This document shows, piece after piece, positions 44,101 to 57,975 of a stretch of DNA of 64,000 nt. This DNA is from Crossaster papposus (taxonomy: Eukaryota; Echinodermata; Asteroidea; Velatida; Solasteridae), in assembly GCA_037893245.1 (NCBI GenBank), contig JBAIAA010000022.1:868001-932000 (forward strand). The letters are read 5' to 3'. The notes beneath the pieces were generated by a model that worked only from the letters and a program-made list of their open reading frames with translations, was not told where the DNA came from and made no database searches. The position numbers were made by a program, and so were the translations under genes. Positions within the stretch are counted from its first letter, which is position 1, and each line of letters begins with the position of its first letter.

Positions 44101-47100
44101 GCACGATTGCGTCTTTGAAGTTCACGTGACGTCACATTAAAGGTGCACATTTTTCTCCCATTGGTTTTGTACACTTTTTGTTTAGACTGTTGACTTTGAC
44201 ACTTTAGTAAATTCGATCGACTTGAGACTTGGCACACACTTAGACCACCATCCACAGACGGCCCTAAAAGAAATTTGGCACGATTACGTCATTCAAGGTC
44301 ACGGGGCGTCACGTTAAAGTTTCATTTTTCCCCATAGATTTTGTACACGTTTTTCTTTAGACTATTGCCGTTGACACTTTAGTAAATCTGATCGACTTGA
44401 GACTTGGCACACACAAAAGACCACCACACACATATTAATAGTAATTTTAGACACTCGAAACAGCTCTGTGTTTGTCCACAAACACATGTCTAGTTTTTTT
44501 TCTTTTTTCTTTGCCTTTTGTTCTTCATAGGATTTGTACACGTTTGTTCAGACAATACACTTTGACACTTTGGGAAATCCGATCGACTTGAGACATGGCA
44601 TACACTTAGACAACCACCCAAGGACGGTCCTAGAAGAAATTCGTCGCGATTACGTCATTCAAGGTCACGTGACTTCGCGTTAAAGGTGAAATTTTCCCCA
44701 TAGGTTTTGTACACGTTTTTCTTCAGACTATTGAATTTGAAACTTCGGTAAATCCGACCAACTTGAAACTTGGCATGCCCTTAGAACACCACCCCCAGAT
44801 GTTCCTGAAAGAAATTTGGCACGATTGCGTCATTGAACGTCACGTGACGTCACGTTAAAAGTGCACATTTTTATCCCATTGGTTTTGTACACGTTTTTCT
44901 TTAGACTATTGACTTTGACACTTTAGTACATCCGATCGACTTAAGACTTAGCACACACTTAGACCACCATCCACAGACGGTCCTAGAAACAAATCGGCAC
45001 GATTACGTCATTCAAGGTCACGGAGCGTCACGTTAAAGGTTCAATTTTCCCCCATAGGTTTTGTACACGTTTTTCTTTAGACTGTTGACTTTGACACTTT
45101 CGTAAATTTGATCGACTTGAGACTTGGCACACACATAGACCACCACACACACATATTGAAAGTAATGTAAGACACTCGAAACAGCTCTGTGTTTGTCCAC
45201 AAACACATGTCTAGTTTTTTTTTTTGTTTTTTTTTTAGCTGTTTCGGCATTTCAGCCGAAACAGCTTCTGTTTTCGTTAAAGTTTTTTTAGCTGTTTCGG
45301 TTTTTCACCGAAACAGCTTTTGTAATCGTTAAAGTTTTTTTTTTTCTTTTTTTTTTTTTTCTTTTTCAGAATTTTCTCCATAGGATTTGTACACGTTTGT
45401 TCAGACAGGTCACTTAGGTACTTTGGTAAATCCGATCGACTTGAGACTTGGCATACATTTAGACAACCACACAAGGACGGTCCTAGAAGAAATTCGCCGC
45501 GATTACGTCACTCAAGGTCACGTGACTTCGCGTTAAAGGTGAAATTTTTCCCATAGGTTTTGTACACGTTTTTCTTCAGACTATTGACTTTGACACTTTC
45601 GTAAATCTGATCGACTTGAGACTTGGCACACACAAAAGAACACCACACACATATTGAAAGTGATTTTAGACACTCGAAACAGCTCTGTGTTTGTCCACAA
45701 ACACATGTCTAGTTTTCTTTTTTCTTTTTTTCCTTTTTTTTTTTTTTTCCACTTTCAGTGTTTTTACCCATAGGATTTACACACGTTTGTTCTGCCAATA
45801 CACTTTGGCACTTTGGTAAATCCAATCGACTTGAGACTTGGTATACACTTAGACCTCCACCCACAGATGGTCCTAGAAGAAATTTGGCTCGATTGCGTCA
45901 TTCAAGGTCACGTGACGTCACGTTAAAGGTTTAATTTTCCCCATAGGTTTTGTACACGTTTTTCTTCAGACTATTGACTTTGGCACTTCGGTAAATCCGA
46001 CCGACTCGAAACTTGGTATACACTTAGAACACCACCCCCAGATGTTTCTGAAAGACATTCGGCACGATTGCGTCATTCAAGGTCACGTGACGTCACATTA
46101 AAGGTTCACATTTTTCTCCCATTGGTTTTGTACACGTTTTTATTCAGACTATTGACTTTGGCACTTCGGTCAATCCGACCGACTTGAGACTTGGCATACA
46201 CTTAGAACACCACCCACAAATGATATTGGAAGAAATTCGGCACGATTGCGTCATTCAAGGTCACGTGACGTCACCTTAAAGATTCAATTTTCCCCCCATA
46301 GGTTTTGTACACGTTTTTATTCAGACTATTGACTTTGACACTTTCGTAAATTTGATCGACTTGAGACTTGGCACACACATAGACCACCACACACACATAT
46401 TGAAAATAATGTAAGACACTCGAAACAGCTCTGTGTTTGTCCACAAACACATGTCTAGTTTTTTCTTTTTTTAGCTGTTTCGGCATTTCAGCCGAAACAG
46501 CTTTTGTTTTCGTTAAAGTTTTTTTTTTTCTTTTTCGTTTTTTTTTTCTTTTTTTTTTTTTTTTTATTTGTCATTTTTCCCCATAGGATTTGTACACGTT
46601 TTTTCTGCCAATACACTTTGACACTTTTGTAAATCCAATCGACTTGAAACTTGGCATACACTTAGACAACCACCCAAGGACGGTCCTAGAAGAAATTCGT
46701 CGCGATTCCGTAATTCAAGGTCACGTGACGTCATGTTAAAGGTACAATTTTCCCCATAGGTTTTGTACACGTTTTTCTTCAAACTATTGACTTTGACACT
46801 TTAATGAATCCGTTCGACTTAAGACTTAGCATACACCTAGAACACCACCCACAGATGGTCCTGGACGAAATTCAGCACGATTTGCGTTATTCAAGGTCAC
46901 ATGACGTGACGTTAAAGGTGTACATTTTTTTCCCATAGGGTTTGTACACGTTTGTCTTCAGACTATTGACTTTGACACTTTCGTACATTTGATCGACTCG
47001 AGACTTAGCACACATCTCGACCACCATCCCCAGGAGGGCCAAGGGGAAAATCGTCATAATGACATCATCGTGGGTCATGTGACGTCATATTAAAGGTGTA

Positions 47101-50100
47101 GTTTTAAGGACCCTCTATCTTTGGAAATACAGGCCCGATTGGGGTCAAGCTTGGTATGCAAGTATTCCAGGATGTGTTACAGACGAAAATTAAGATGACA
47201 TCATGATGACATCATCGGGTGTCATGTGACTTCACATTAAAGGTGCAATTTTCCCCATAGTATTTGTACACGTTTTTTCCAACTAATATATCTTTGGCAA
47301 TTGTGTAAATCCATCGACGTCAGACTTGGCACACACATAGACCATCATCAGATACACATATAGAAAGTAATGTTAGACACCCGAAACAGCTCTGTGTTTG
47401 TCCACAAACACATGTCTAGTTTTTTTTTCTTTTTCTTTTCCTCTTTCAGACTTTTCCCCATAGGATTTGTACACGTTTTTTCTGGAATAGCACTTTGACA
47501 CTTTGGTAAATCCGATCGACTTGAGACTTGGCATACATTTAGACAACCACCCAAGGACGGTCCTAGAAGAAATTCGACGCGATTACGTAATTCAAGGTCA
47601 CGTGACGTCATGTTAAACGTACAATTTTCCCCATAGGTTTTGTACACGTTTTTCTTCAGACTATTGACTTTGACACTTTGGTAAATCCGACCGACTTGAA
47701 ACTTGACATACACTTAGAACCCCACTCCCAGATGTCCCTGAAAGAAATTCGGCACGATTGCGTCTTTCAAGGTCACGTGACGTGACGTTAAAGGTGCACA
47801 TTTTTTCCCCATAAGGTTTGTACACGTTTTTCTTCAGACTATTGATTTTGACACTTTCGTAAATTTGATTGACTTGAGACTTAGCACACACCTCGACCAC
47901 CATCTCCAGGAGGGCCAAGGGGAAAATCGTCATGATGATGTCATCGTGGGTCATGTGACGTCACATTAAAGGTTCAGTTTTTAAGACCCTCTATCTTTAG
48001 AAGTACATGTCCGATTGGGGTCAAACTTGGTATGCAAGTATTCCAGGATGTGTTACAGACGAAATTTAAGATGACATCATGATGACATCATCGGGTGTCA
48101 TGTGACGTCACATTAAAGGTTTAATATTCCCCATAAGATTTGTACACGTTTTTTTAACTAATATATCTTTGGCAATTGTGTAAATCCATCGACTTCAGAC
48201 TTGGCACACACATAGACCATCATCAGATACACATATAGAAAGTAATGTTAGACACCCGAAACAGCTATGTGTTTGTCCACAAACACATGTCTAGTTTTTC
48301 TTTGTTTTTTGTTCTCCATAGGATTTGTACACGTTTGTTCAGACAATACACTTTGACACTTTGGGAAATCCGATCGACTTGAAACTTGGCGTACACTTAG
48401 ACAACCACCCAAGGACGGTCCTAGAAGAAATTCGTCGCGATTACGTCATTCAAGGTCACGTGACTTCGCGTTAAAGGTTAAATTTTCCCCATAGGTTTTG
48501 TACACGTTTTCCTTCAGAACCTTGACTTTGACACTTTGGTAAATCCGACCGACTTGAAACTTGGCATACACTTAGAACACCACCCCTAGATGTTTCTGAA
48601 AGAAATTCGGCACGATTGCGTCATTCAAGGTCACGTGACGTCACATTAAAGGTGCACATTTTTCTCCTATTGGTTTTGTACACGTTTTTGTTTAGACTGT
48701 TGACTTTGACACTTTAGTAATTCCGATTGACTTGAGACTTGGTACACACTTAGAACACCATCCACAGACGGCCCTAAAAGAAATTTGGCACGATTACGTC
48801 ATTCAAGGTCACGGGGCGTCACGTTAAAGTTTCATTTTTCCCCATAGATTTTGTACCCGTTTTTCTTTAGACTATTGCCGTTGACACTTTAGTAAATTTG
48901 ATCGACTTGAGACTTGGCACACACAAAAGACCACCACACACATATTAAAAGTAATTTTAGACACTCGAAACAGCTCTGTGTTTGTCCACAAACACATGTC
49001 TAGTTTTTTTTTTTTTTTTTTTCCACTTTCAGTGTTTTTACCCATAGGATTTACACACGTTTGTTCTGCCAATACACTTTGGCACTTTGGTGATTCCAAT
49101 CGACTTGAGACTTGGTGTACACTTAGACCTCCACCCACAGATGGTCCTAGAAGAAATTTGGCTCGATTGCGTCATTCAAGGTCACGTGACGTCACGTTAA
49201 AGGTGAAATTTTTCCCATAGGTTTTGTACACGTTTTTCTTCAGACTATTGACTTTGGCACTTCGGTAAATCCGACCTACTTGAAACTTGGCATACACTTA
49301 GAACACCATCCCCAGATGTTTCTGAAAGAAATTCGGCACGATTCCGTCATTCAAGGTCACGTGACGTCACATTAAAGGTTCACATTTTTCTCCCATTGGT
49401 TTTGTACACGTTTTTCTTTAGACTATTGACTTTGACACTTTAGTAAATCCGATCGACTTGAGACTTGGCACACACTTAGACCACCATCCACAGACGGCCC
49501 TGGTAGAAATTCGGCACGATTACGTCATTCAAGGTCACGGGGCGTCACGTTAAAGTTTCTATTTTTTTTCCCATAGGTTTTGTACACGTTTTTCTTTAGA
49601 CTATTGCCTTTGACACTTTGATAAATCCGACCGACTTGAAACTTTGCATACACTTAGAACACCACCCACATATGGCCCTTGAAGAAATTCGGCACGATTG
49701 CGTCATTCAAGGTCACGTGACGTCACATTAAAGGTTCACATTTTTCTCCCATTGGTTTTGTACACGTTTTTCTTTAGACTATTGACTTTGACACTTTAGT
49801 AAATCCGATCGACTTGAGACTTGGCACACACTTAGACCACCATCCACAGACGGCCCTAGTAGAAATTCGGCACGATTACGTCATTCAAGGTCACGGGGCG
49901 TCACGTTAAAGTTTCTATTTTTTTTTCCATAGGTTTTGTACACGTTTTTCTTTAGACTATTGCCTTTGACACTTTGATAAATCCGACCGACTTGAAACTT
50001 GGCATACACTTAGAACACCACCCACATATGGCCCTTGAAGAAATTCGGCACGATTGCGTCATTCAAGGTCACGTGACGTGACGTTAAATGTTCAATTTTT

Positions 50101-52974
50101 TCCCAATAGGGTTTGTACACGTTTTTCTTCAGACTATTGACTTTGACACTTTCGTAAATCTGATCGACTTGAGACTTGGCACACACAAAAGAACACCACA
50201 CACATATTGAAAGTGATTTTAGACACTCGAAACAGCTCTGTGTTTGTCCACAAACACATGTCTAGTTTTCTTTTTTCTTTTTTTCCTTTTTTTTTTTTTT
50301 TCCACTTTCAGTGTTTTTACCCATAGGATTTACACACGTTTGTTCTGCCAATACACTTTGGCACTTTGGTAAATCCAATCGACTTGAGACTTGGTATACA
50401 CTTAGACCTCCACCCACAGATGGTCCTAGAAGAAATTTGGCTCGATTGCGTCATTCAAGGTCACGTGACGTCACGTTAAAGGTTTAATTTTCCCCATAGG
50501 TTTTGTACACGTTTTTCTTCAGACTATTGACTTTGGCACTTCGGTAAATCCGACCGACTCGAAACTTGGTATACACTTAGAACACCACCCCCAGATGTTT
50601 CTGAAAGACATTCGGCACGATTGCGTCATTCAAGGTCACGTGACGTCACATTAAAGGTTCACATTTTTCTCCCATTGGTTTTGTACACGTTTTTATTCAG
50701 ACTATTGACTTTGGCACTTCGGTCAATCCGACCGACTTGAGACTTGGCATACACTTAGAACACCACCCACAAATGATATTGGAAGAAATTCGGCACGATT
50801 GCGTCTTTCAAGGTCACGTGACGTCACGTTAAATGTGAAAATTATTCCCCCATAGGTTTTGTACACGTTTTTCTTCAGAATATTAACTTTGAAATTTTCG
50901 TAAATTGTATCGACTTCAGACTTAGCACACACCTCAACCACCATCCCCAGGAGGGCCAAGGGAAAAATCGTCACGATGACGTCATCGTGGGTCATGTGAC
51001 GTCACATTAAAGGTGCAGTTGTTAGGCCCCTCTATCTCTGGAAGTACAGGCCCGATTGGGGTCAAACTTGGTATGCAAGTATTCCAGGATGTGTTATAGA
51101 CGAAAATCAGGGTGACGTCATGATGACATCATTGTGGGTCATGTGACGTCACATTAAAGGTGTAGTTTTTAAGACCCTCTATCTCTGGAAGTACAAGTCC
51201 AATTAGGGTCAAACTTGGTATTCGGGTATTCCGGGATGTGTTATAGACGAAAATTAAGATGACATTGTGATGATATCATCGGGTGTCATGTGACGTCACA
51301 TTAAAGGTTCACATTTTTCTCCCATAGGTTTTGTACACGTTTTTCTTTAGACTCTTGACTTTGACACTTAGTAAATCCGATCGACTTGAGACTTGGCACA
51401 CACATAGACCACCATCCACAGACGGTCGTAGGAGAAATTTGGCACGATTACGTCATTCAAGGTCACGGGGTGTCACGTTAAAGGTTAAATTTTCCCACAT
51501 AGGTTTTGTACACGTTTTTCTTTAGACTATTGACTTTGACACTTTAGTAAATCTGATCGACTTGAGACTTTAGTAAATCTGATCGACACACAAAAGACCA
51601 TCACACACATATTGAAAGACACTCGAAACAGCTCTGTGTTTGTCCACAAACACATGTCTAGTTTTTTTTTTTTTTTTGGTCACATTTTCCCATAGGATTT
51701 GTACACGTTTTTTCTGCCAATACACTTTGACACTTTGGTAAATCCGATCGACTTGAGACTTGGCATACATTTAGACAACCACCCAAGGACGGTCCTAGAA
51801 CAAATTCGTCGCGATTACATAATTCTTGGTCACGTGACGTCACGTTAAAGGTGTAATTTTCCCCCATAGGTTTTGTACACGTTTTTCTTCAGACTATTTA
51901 ATTTGACAGTTTGGTGAATCTGATTGACTTGAAACTTAGCACACACCTCGACCACCATCCCCAGGAGGTCCAGGAGAAAAATCGTCATGATGACGTCATC
52001 GTGGGTCATGTGACGTTACACAAAAGGTGCAGTTTTTAAGACCCTCTATCTCTGGAAGTACACGTCCGATTGGGGTCAAATTTGGTTTGCAAGTATTCGA
52101 GGATGTGTTATAGACGAAAATTACGATGACGTAATTATGACATCATCGGGTGTCATGTGACGTCACATTAAAGGTTCAATTTTCTCCATAGGTTTTGTAC
52201 ACGTTTTTCTTCAAAATATTGAATTTGACACTTCTGTCAATTCGATCGACTTGAGACTTAGCACAGACCTCGACCACCATCCTTAGGAGGGTCAAGAACA
52301 AAATAATCAAGATGACGTCATCGGGGGTCATGTGACGTCACATTAAAGGTGTAGTTTTTAAGACCGTCTAACTCTGAAAGTACAAGTCCGGTTGGGGTCA
52401 AACTTGGTTTGCAAGTATTCGAGGATGTGTTATAGACAAAAAATAGGATGACGTAATTATGACATCATCGGGTGTCATGTGACGTCACATTAAAGGTTCA
52501 ATTTTCTCCATAGGTTTTGTACACGTTTTTCTTCAGACTATTGAATTTGACAATTTGGTAAATCCGATCGACTTCGGACTTGGCACACACCTCGACCAAC
52601 ATACCCAGGAGGGCCAAGGGGGAAATCGTCAGGATGACGTCATCGTGGGTCATATGACGTCACATTAAAGGGGCAGATTTTAGGACCCTCTATCTCTGGA
52701 AGTACATGTCTGATTGGGGCCAAACTTGGTATGCAAGTATTCCAGAATGTGTAATAGACGAAAATTAAGATGACATCATGATGACATCATCGGGTGTCAT
52801 GTGACGTCACTTTAAAGGTGCAGTTTTTCCCATAGGATTTGTACACGTATTTTTCAACTTATATATCTTGGGAAAATTGACAAATCCAATCGATTTCAGA
52901 CTTGGCACACACATAATGAAAGTTATCTTAGACATCCGAAACAGCTCTGTGTTTGTCCACAAACACATGTCTAG
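41085..52974 (+). repeat. ~175–180-bp satellite monomers in higher-order blocks
   Basis: Several dozen monomers, each running CCCATAGGTTTTGTACACG … TGACTTTGACACTTTGGTAA … CGACTTGAGACTTGGCA … and ending near TCAAGGTCACGTGACGTCA-CGTTAAAGG. The first monomer after each end usually reads CATAGGATTTGTACACG and the last carries CACACACATATTGAAAG. Blocks are 498–1,396 bp long with varying numbers of middle monomers. The segments 45,600–46,330 and 50,155–50,815 are almost identical, showing recent turnover. Confidence 0.8.
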
Positions 52975-53885
52975 TTATATTTTGTTTTCATTTTTTTTTT
53001 CAAGACCCATTTTTACTGTGTTTGTTTTTGTACCAACTTGTCTCTCACCAAAATTTCGCGAGGATTTTCTCTCCACTGATGTTCACTCCGAACCGTTGAG
53101 GGTGTCTGACCCTAGTGCTCGGGATAGCCGGGCTAGGTAGCCCTTTCGCTGGACTCTGTTGTTCTCTAACACAATGACTGCTAGATGGACCTTGCTGTAG
53201 GCCCAACTCGGATTCGCAGTTTGCTTACTATTGACGAATATGTTTCAATAAGCAGGTAGACCCAGCCTTGTATTTTACACCCCAAGCGACGAGGTGTGGT
53301 GGTCGACTTCAGATTACTCTTTAGTCGATGGGACCCTTCCACACAAATTGAAGGGGCCCAGTGATTCAGGTACACCCCCCTGCTACACCTGGCTGGGGCA
53401 GTAGAGGGAGCTTAACCCCTCACTGGTGCTAGGAATAACACTCCCCTCACCCAAAAAGTATACATCCTCCAGATTATAAGCTAGAAGAGTTAAGTACTCA
53501 AATGGTGTTTAAAGCACACAGGAACATTTACATTCATTTCAAAAATAACCTAGCGAATGATTAGGCCAGATAAAAAACAAAACTAGTTTCTAGTCCAGAT
53601 GGTTTTTGGTTATAGGGTCGTATCATATAATAATAATTAGACTCCACTAATAAAAAAAATAAGAATTAGGATTGGTAGAAAAGTGCCGATGTGAATATGA
53701 CTCAGATTTTTGTCACTTTTAATTTATTTAAAAACTTTTGTTGTAGCAAAAAATTGATCCACACGAGGATAAAAACAATATATTCATGATTTGGCCTTAT
53801 AAAAAGCTTACATGGATTAAAAATTGTACTGGTCCCCCCTTGTTTATTTCATCTGGTTTGTCGTCTAGAAGAAAACAGAAAAACC

Positions 53886-53942
53886 AATGTAGGTAATTTT
53901 AACGATCATTCAAATGACTGATCGTTGAAAATTACTTACATT
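53886..53942. repeat. Hairpin, copy 2
   Basis: Counterpart of 13,555–13,611. Confidence 0.65.
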
Positions 53943-54131
53943 GTTGTTTTTTCTTATTATGTACGGTTATGATATTGGGTTTTCCTATAATCACGGCTTT
54001 AGAAACTGCTGCGTTTTTTGAGAGATACCTTGTAGTTAGAGAAGTTATCAGTAAAGATACCAAACATTTTTGTTTTTTAAGAGCTAAAGATTGCAAACTG
54101 CATAAAGTCCTGGTTGCAAGACGTCCTAATC

Positions 54132-54470
54132 GCGGTATGCAGCGCTCCGTAGGCCGCCGATGCAGGCGCCCTCTAACGCCTAACGTGACCACGCCCTTAG
54201 CTTCGAATAGAACGTCTTGGCTAACTAACTTAATCGCTCGAAAAATTCGCATGTGTGTGTGACGTTGTGTGTACAATCTCGTGACGTAACATGGTCAAGT
54301 TTCTGTTACGTCACGTAATTATGCACGCAACGTCACACGCGCATGCAAATGCGACACAATTATGCTTAATAATTTTCCGAGCGATTGTTGGTTAGCCAAG
54401 ACGTCCTATTCGAAGGTCATGGCGTGGTCTACGTTTAGAGGATGCCCTCATAGGCAGCCTACGATACCGC
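54132..54470. mobile_element. Fold-back MITE, copy 2
   Basis: Counterpart of 13,801–14,139, same arms with scattered substitutions. Confidence 0.65.
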
Positions 54471-55201
54471 GATTAAAATGCCAAAAATGTGTAATTTGTT
54501 TACATATAATTGTATTTTATACCTTTATATAACATTGTACTATAGATAGGCATTCAGCCATTGAGCTGATTTTTCAATTTTTTTGTGATTGTAAATTAGT
54601 GTATACACAAGAAATTTAGACAATTAAAGAACCTTTAATGAAACTGAATTATTGTTTGTATCTTTTTATTATTAAGTGTGATTGATTATTAAAACTCCGT
54701 TTTTACAAACCTAATACTAGTGGTTGGCACAAGTCCGGTATATTGGAAATAGAGGTAACATTGTAAGGGTGTAGTGTTGCATTTTTGTTTTTAATTGGCT
54801 AATATGTGACTTTTTGGAAAACATTTAAATTGTAAGGGGGCTAGCCTTGTATTTTTTATTAAAATTAACACAATAATTACTTTTGGGAAAACATTTAAAT
54901 TGCAAGGGGTTAGTTAATAGCCTTGGATTTTTATTAAAATTACACAAATAAACCACAAGAGAAACTGACTATGTGAATATGCACATTTACAAATAATGCA
55001 AACTCAGTTTTACTTGTGGTTTATTTGAGTATTATAAAATAAAACGTCGTATCCTTATTGAGTGATCCCCACAATGTCGCTTCCCAGGTTGTATCGTACA
55101 ATTGGGTGTGATCCCTGGCTAAACGGCATTCTGGTGTTTATGACTTCTGACTAATATGCCCTCGAACAAAGATACTGACCATTTGGAAGACCACCAACAT
55201 A

Positions 55202-55270
55202 GGGCAAGATAGCTGAGTTGGTAGATCGCCCGACCGGAATTCTAGAGGTCGCAGGTTCAACGCCTTGCCA
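55202..55270 (+). repeat. tRNA-like sequence, copy 2
   Basis: Counterpart of 14,972–15,040. Acceptor pairs GGCAAG/CTTGCC are kept; the T arm is again shortened. Confidence 0.55.
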
Positions 55271-57395
55271 ATTTCTTTGTTCACTTTTATTTTATTTAAA
55301 TTGACCAAAAATGTACTTTTCTTTAAGAAAAAAAATGTAAGGGGTTATAGCCTTGCATTTTTATAAAATTGGCCTTGTTTTTTAATTTTTTAGATAAATT
55401 AAACATTGAAAGGGGTTAGCCTTGCATTTTTATTATTTTTTTTTCCAAATTAACAATATAGAACATTTTTAAATTGTAAGGGGTTAGCCTTGACCTTCGC
55501 CATGACCTTCGAATATGTCGTCTTGGCTAACTCGCATAATCGCTCGGGAAATTACGAGCGGAATTGTGTACATTTGCATGCGCGTGTGATGTTGCGTGCA
55601 TAATCGAATGATGCTACATGCATAATCGCTAACTCATTGGTCAAGTTTCTGTTACATCACATAATTATGCAACGTCACACGCGCATGCAAATCGATACGA
55701 TTGTGCTTAGAATTTTCCGAGAGATTATAAGGCCGATGTGAGTAAGGGTGGTCATAGCGTGGTCTACGGCGTACATCAGAGGGCGCCCGCATTGGCGGCC
55801 TACGCGCACAGCATACAGCGCTGTTTTCTCAGTTGTTTATTTTGAACTCCAAGGAAGTAATCAATATGCAAACATGTCATATCTCCAGAACCGAAGGGGC
55901 CATGGAGCTCTATTATATACTAATTGAAAGCTGACGCTGTGAGCTTTGCATTCATGTATATAACTATTTTTTGCCGACATAATATTCATTTTTATAAAAA
56001 TTGACTATATTAATTTTGACTTTTTGAATTTTTATTAAAAAAATTGTTTTATTTATTTTACCAAATAAATGGTCATAAATTACAAATAAAACAATTGACT
56101 GCATGTGATATCTAAAATCAATGAGAAATGTATTATTATAAGAAAAATACAAGATGAAACCAAATAAGGTCATTTTCTCCCAGAGTTTATACCAAAAACG
56201 CCCCATTTGTTTCTAGAAGTAATTTGAAAGGTTAAACAAACAATTGCTGGAAAAATTGCATTTTAGAGCAATGTTCACATGTGGCGTCAGTGATGACAGC
56301 TAAAGTAATTTCAACTGTTTCCTATAATGTACAAATAACGTCCAACATGAAGTCTGGTGTCGAGACAACAGTGGGTAATACCGACTGCTCTCTCCTGGCA
56401 CCAGACTACTTCATATTGAAAATTTGCAAAAATAGACTTCTACAAAAAATTGTTATTCACCTTTTTGTAAATTTGAATGCTTCAGATTTAACCGATGCCT
56501 CTTCTTCTTTCGTATGATGAGCAGCTTAACGTGTTACTGCATACATCGGTTGTTACCACAAAAAACGCACCTCCTATTTTTTTACCCAGTTTCCCATCTT
56601 AAAAAGCAATAAAAACATATCAAAATGAATGTTCACATTGATAAAATAAAAAGCAACTAATGAAATTGTTAGTTAAATTGCATGTTAATAAAAGGTACTT
56701 AATACTGTGACAAATCTACTGATAGATGCGAGGGTGCATATCGATACTCATGATGTTATGATCAATCATGACAACATCATGATAACCAATTCCCTGCAGA
56801 AGTATCTACCCCACCCTCACCCCCAGTTCATAGCAGCTGGGATGCCATTATACCACACATTTGTTATGGGCTCATTAGTGAGGGGTTCTGTCAAAATGAG
56901 ACAGAAATGGGCAGAGGTTGAAAATAGGGTTTTCGTTAAGAAAAGAGAATACAATTCTCCTTACAATGCTGTATGTTGTGCTTCAATCGGACATTCCGTG
57001 AACAAGTTATGGATGTTTAAAGTTCACATTTATCAATATGTCGCTAAGGTACAATGTTAGGAAAAAAAACTTTGAAATGTTGAGTTTTGTACATGATATA
57101 TGGGAAAATGTTAATTGTTTTCCCTATAAAAACTCTTTCATTCCACTTTTTCCATACTATTTCTTAATCAAATATAGTTATTAGACATAGCAAGGATTAC
57201 AAATATCAATAAATCTGAAGAAAAATAAAACACCCATTATTTATTATTTTGCAATTTTCTCCACTATGCCCTGTGCCCAGTTCCGCCTCGCACAATAAAG
57301 CACATTGAGTTGCAAGTCTGGTTGTTTTTGTTTTCCTTGGGGGAACAAAAAAATCCTCCAAACCACAAATTAATAAAAGAAAAAGTTGCCAATGA

Positions 57396-57975
57396 CTTAA
57401 AAACTTTATTTTAAGAGAGACAAAGAAAGAAAAATATAATACTTTTTGTTAACAAAAAAATAAAAAAATCCCGAACTACGATGATTGTTGTAAAATCACT
57501 CCCCGGACGTAAAACTCTCCAAAATTAGCCCTATTATTAAGATTTCCAAGGCGCTAAACAAGATTGGGGGATGATACATTCTCATTGGCACTGGTAGAAA
57601 AGGGAATTATTATCTCATCGGAAGTGTGAGATCGCACGGTTATTGGAAATGGTGCGTGTCTTATGCAAATCAGGAATTAGTGTGCAGTGGTCCACGAAGG
57701 GTGCTGAGGAATGTCCTTTAAGGTGCGTGTATGTTATTTAAATACTATTAAACCATTGCGTCAAAAGAAGTATTGTCATTAACTACCCAGTTGCGTGGAG
57801 ATGAAAAGGCATGCATGTATCGTGGCCATAGACGTAATTTACATAAGGCCAACTAAAAAAAAAAAAGTTTAGCGTCACCACCCACTTCTTTTTTTAGAGG
57901 CCGCCTCCTTTTCTTTTTTTTCACAAAAATAATACATTTTATTATCTTAAAAAATAATAATAATAATAATAATAA
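57396..57975. other. Copy-2-only sequence, no gene seen
   Basis: Homology with copy 1 stops at about 57,395. AT-rich with an A-run/T-run and an (AAT)n microsatellite at about 57,955–57,975 that served as target for the following element. Confidence 0.4.

Larger units (their letters stand above)
39250..52974 (+). mobile_element. 13.7-kb array of satellite-bearing Helitron/Helentron-like units
   Basis: A single insertion block into the site intact in copy 1 at about 12,650 ('ctattattatatttt'), with no target duplication beyond TT(A). It starts TTAGCTGTTTCGG and ends with a hairpin plus CTAG|TT, the end type of rolling-circle transposons. Inside are repeated units that each finish CGAAACAGCT, hairpin TGTGTTTGT-CC-ACAAACACA, then CTAG. 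Twelve such ends lie at 42,715, 43,424, 44,493, 45,214, 45,712, 46,458, 47,419, 48,294, 49,003, 50,265, 51,661 and 52,974. Between them run ~175–180-bp monomers beginning CCCATAGGTTTTGTACACG. No transposase is encoded; ORFs are artefacts. Function unknown. Confidence 0.82.

Noticed and set aside
41000-51870. Many ~60–120-codon minus ORFs (SLKKNVYKTYG, VCQVSSRSDLPKCQS)
   Set aside because: They follow the satellite monomer, stop at irregular places, and differ by frameshifts between monomers. No coding constraint is visible.
41085-52974. CRISPR-like or centromeric satellite
   Set aside because: Monomers are contiguous without unique spacers, so not CRISPR. Array size, embedded transposon ends and copy-1 empty site argue for an insertion, not a centromere.
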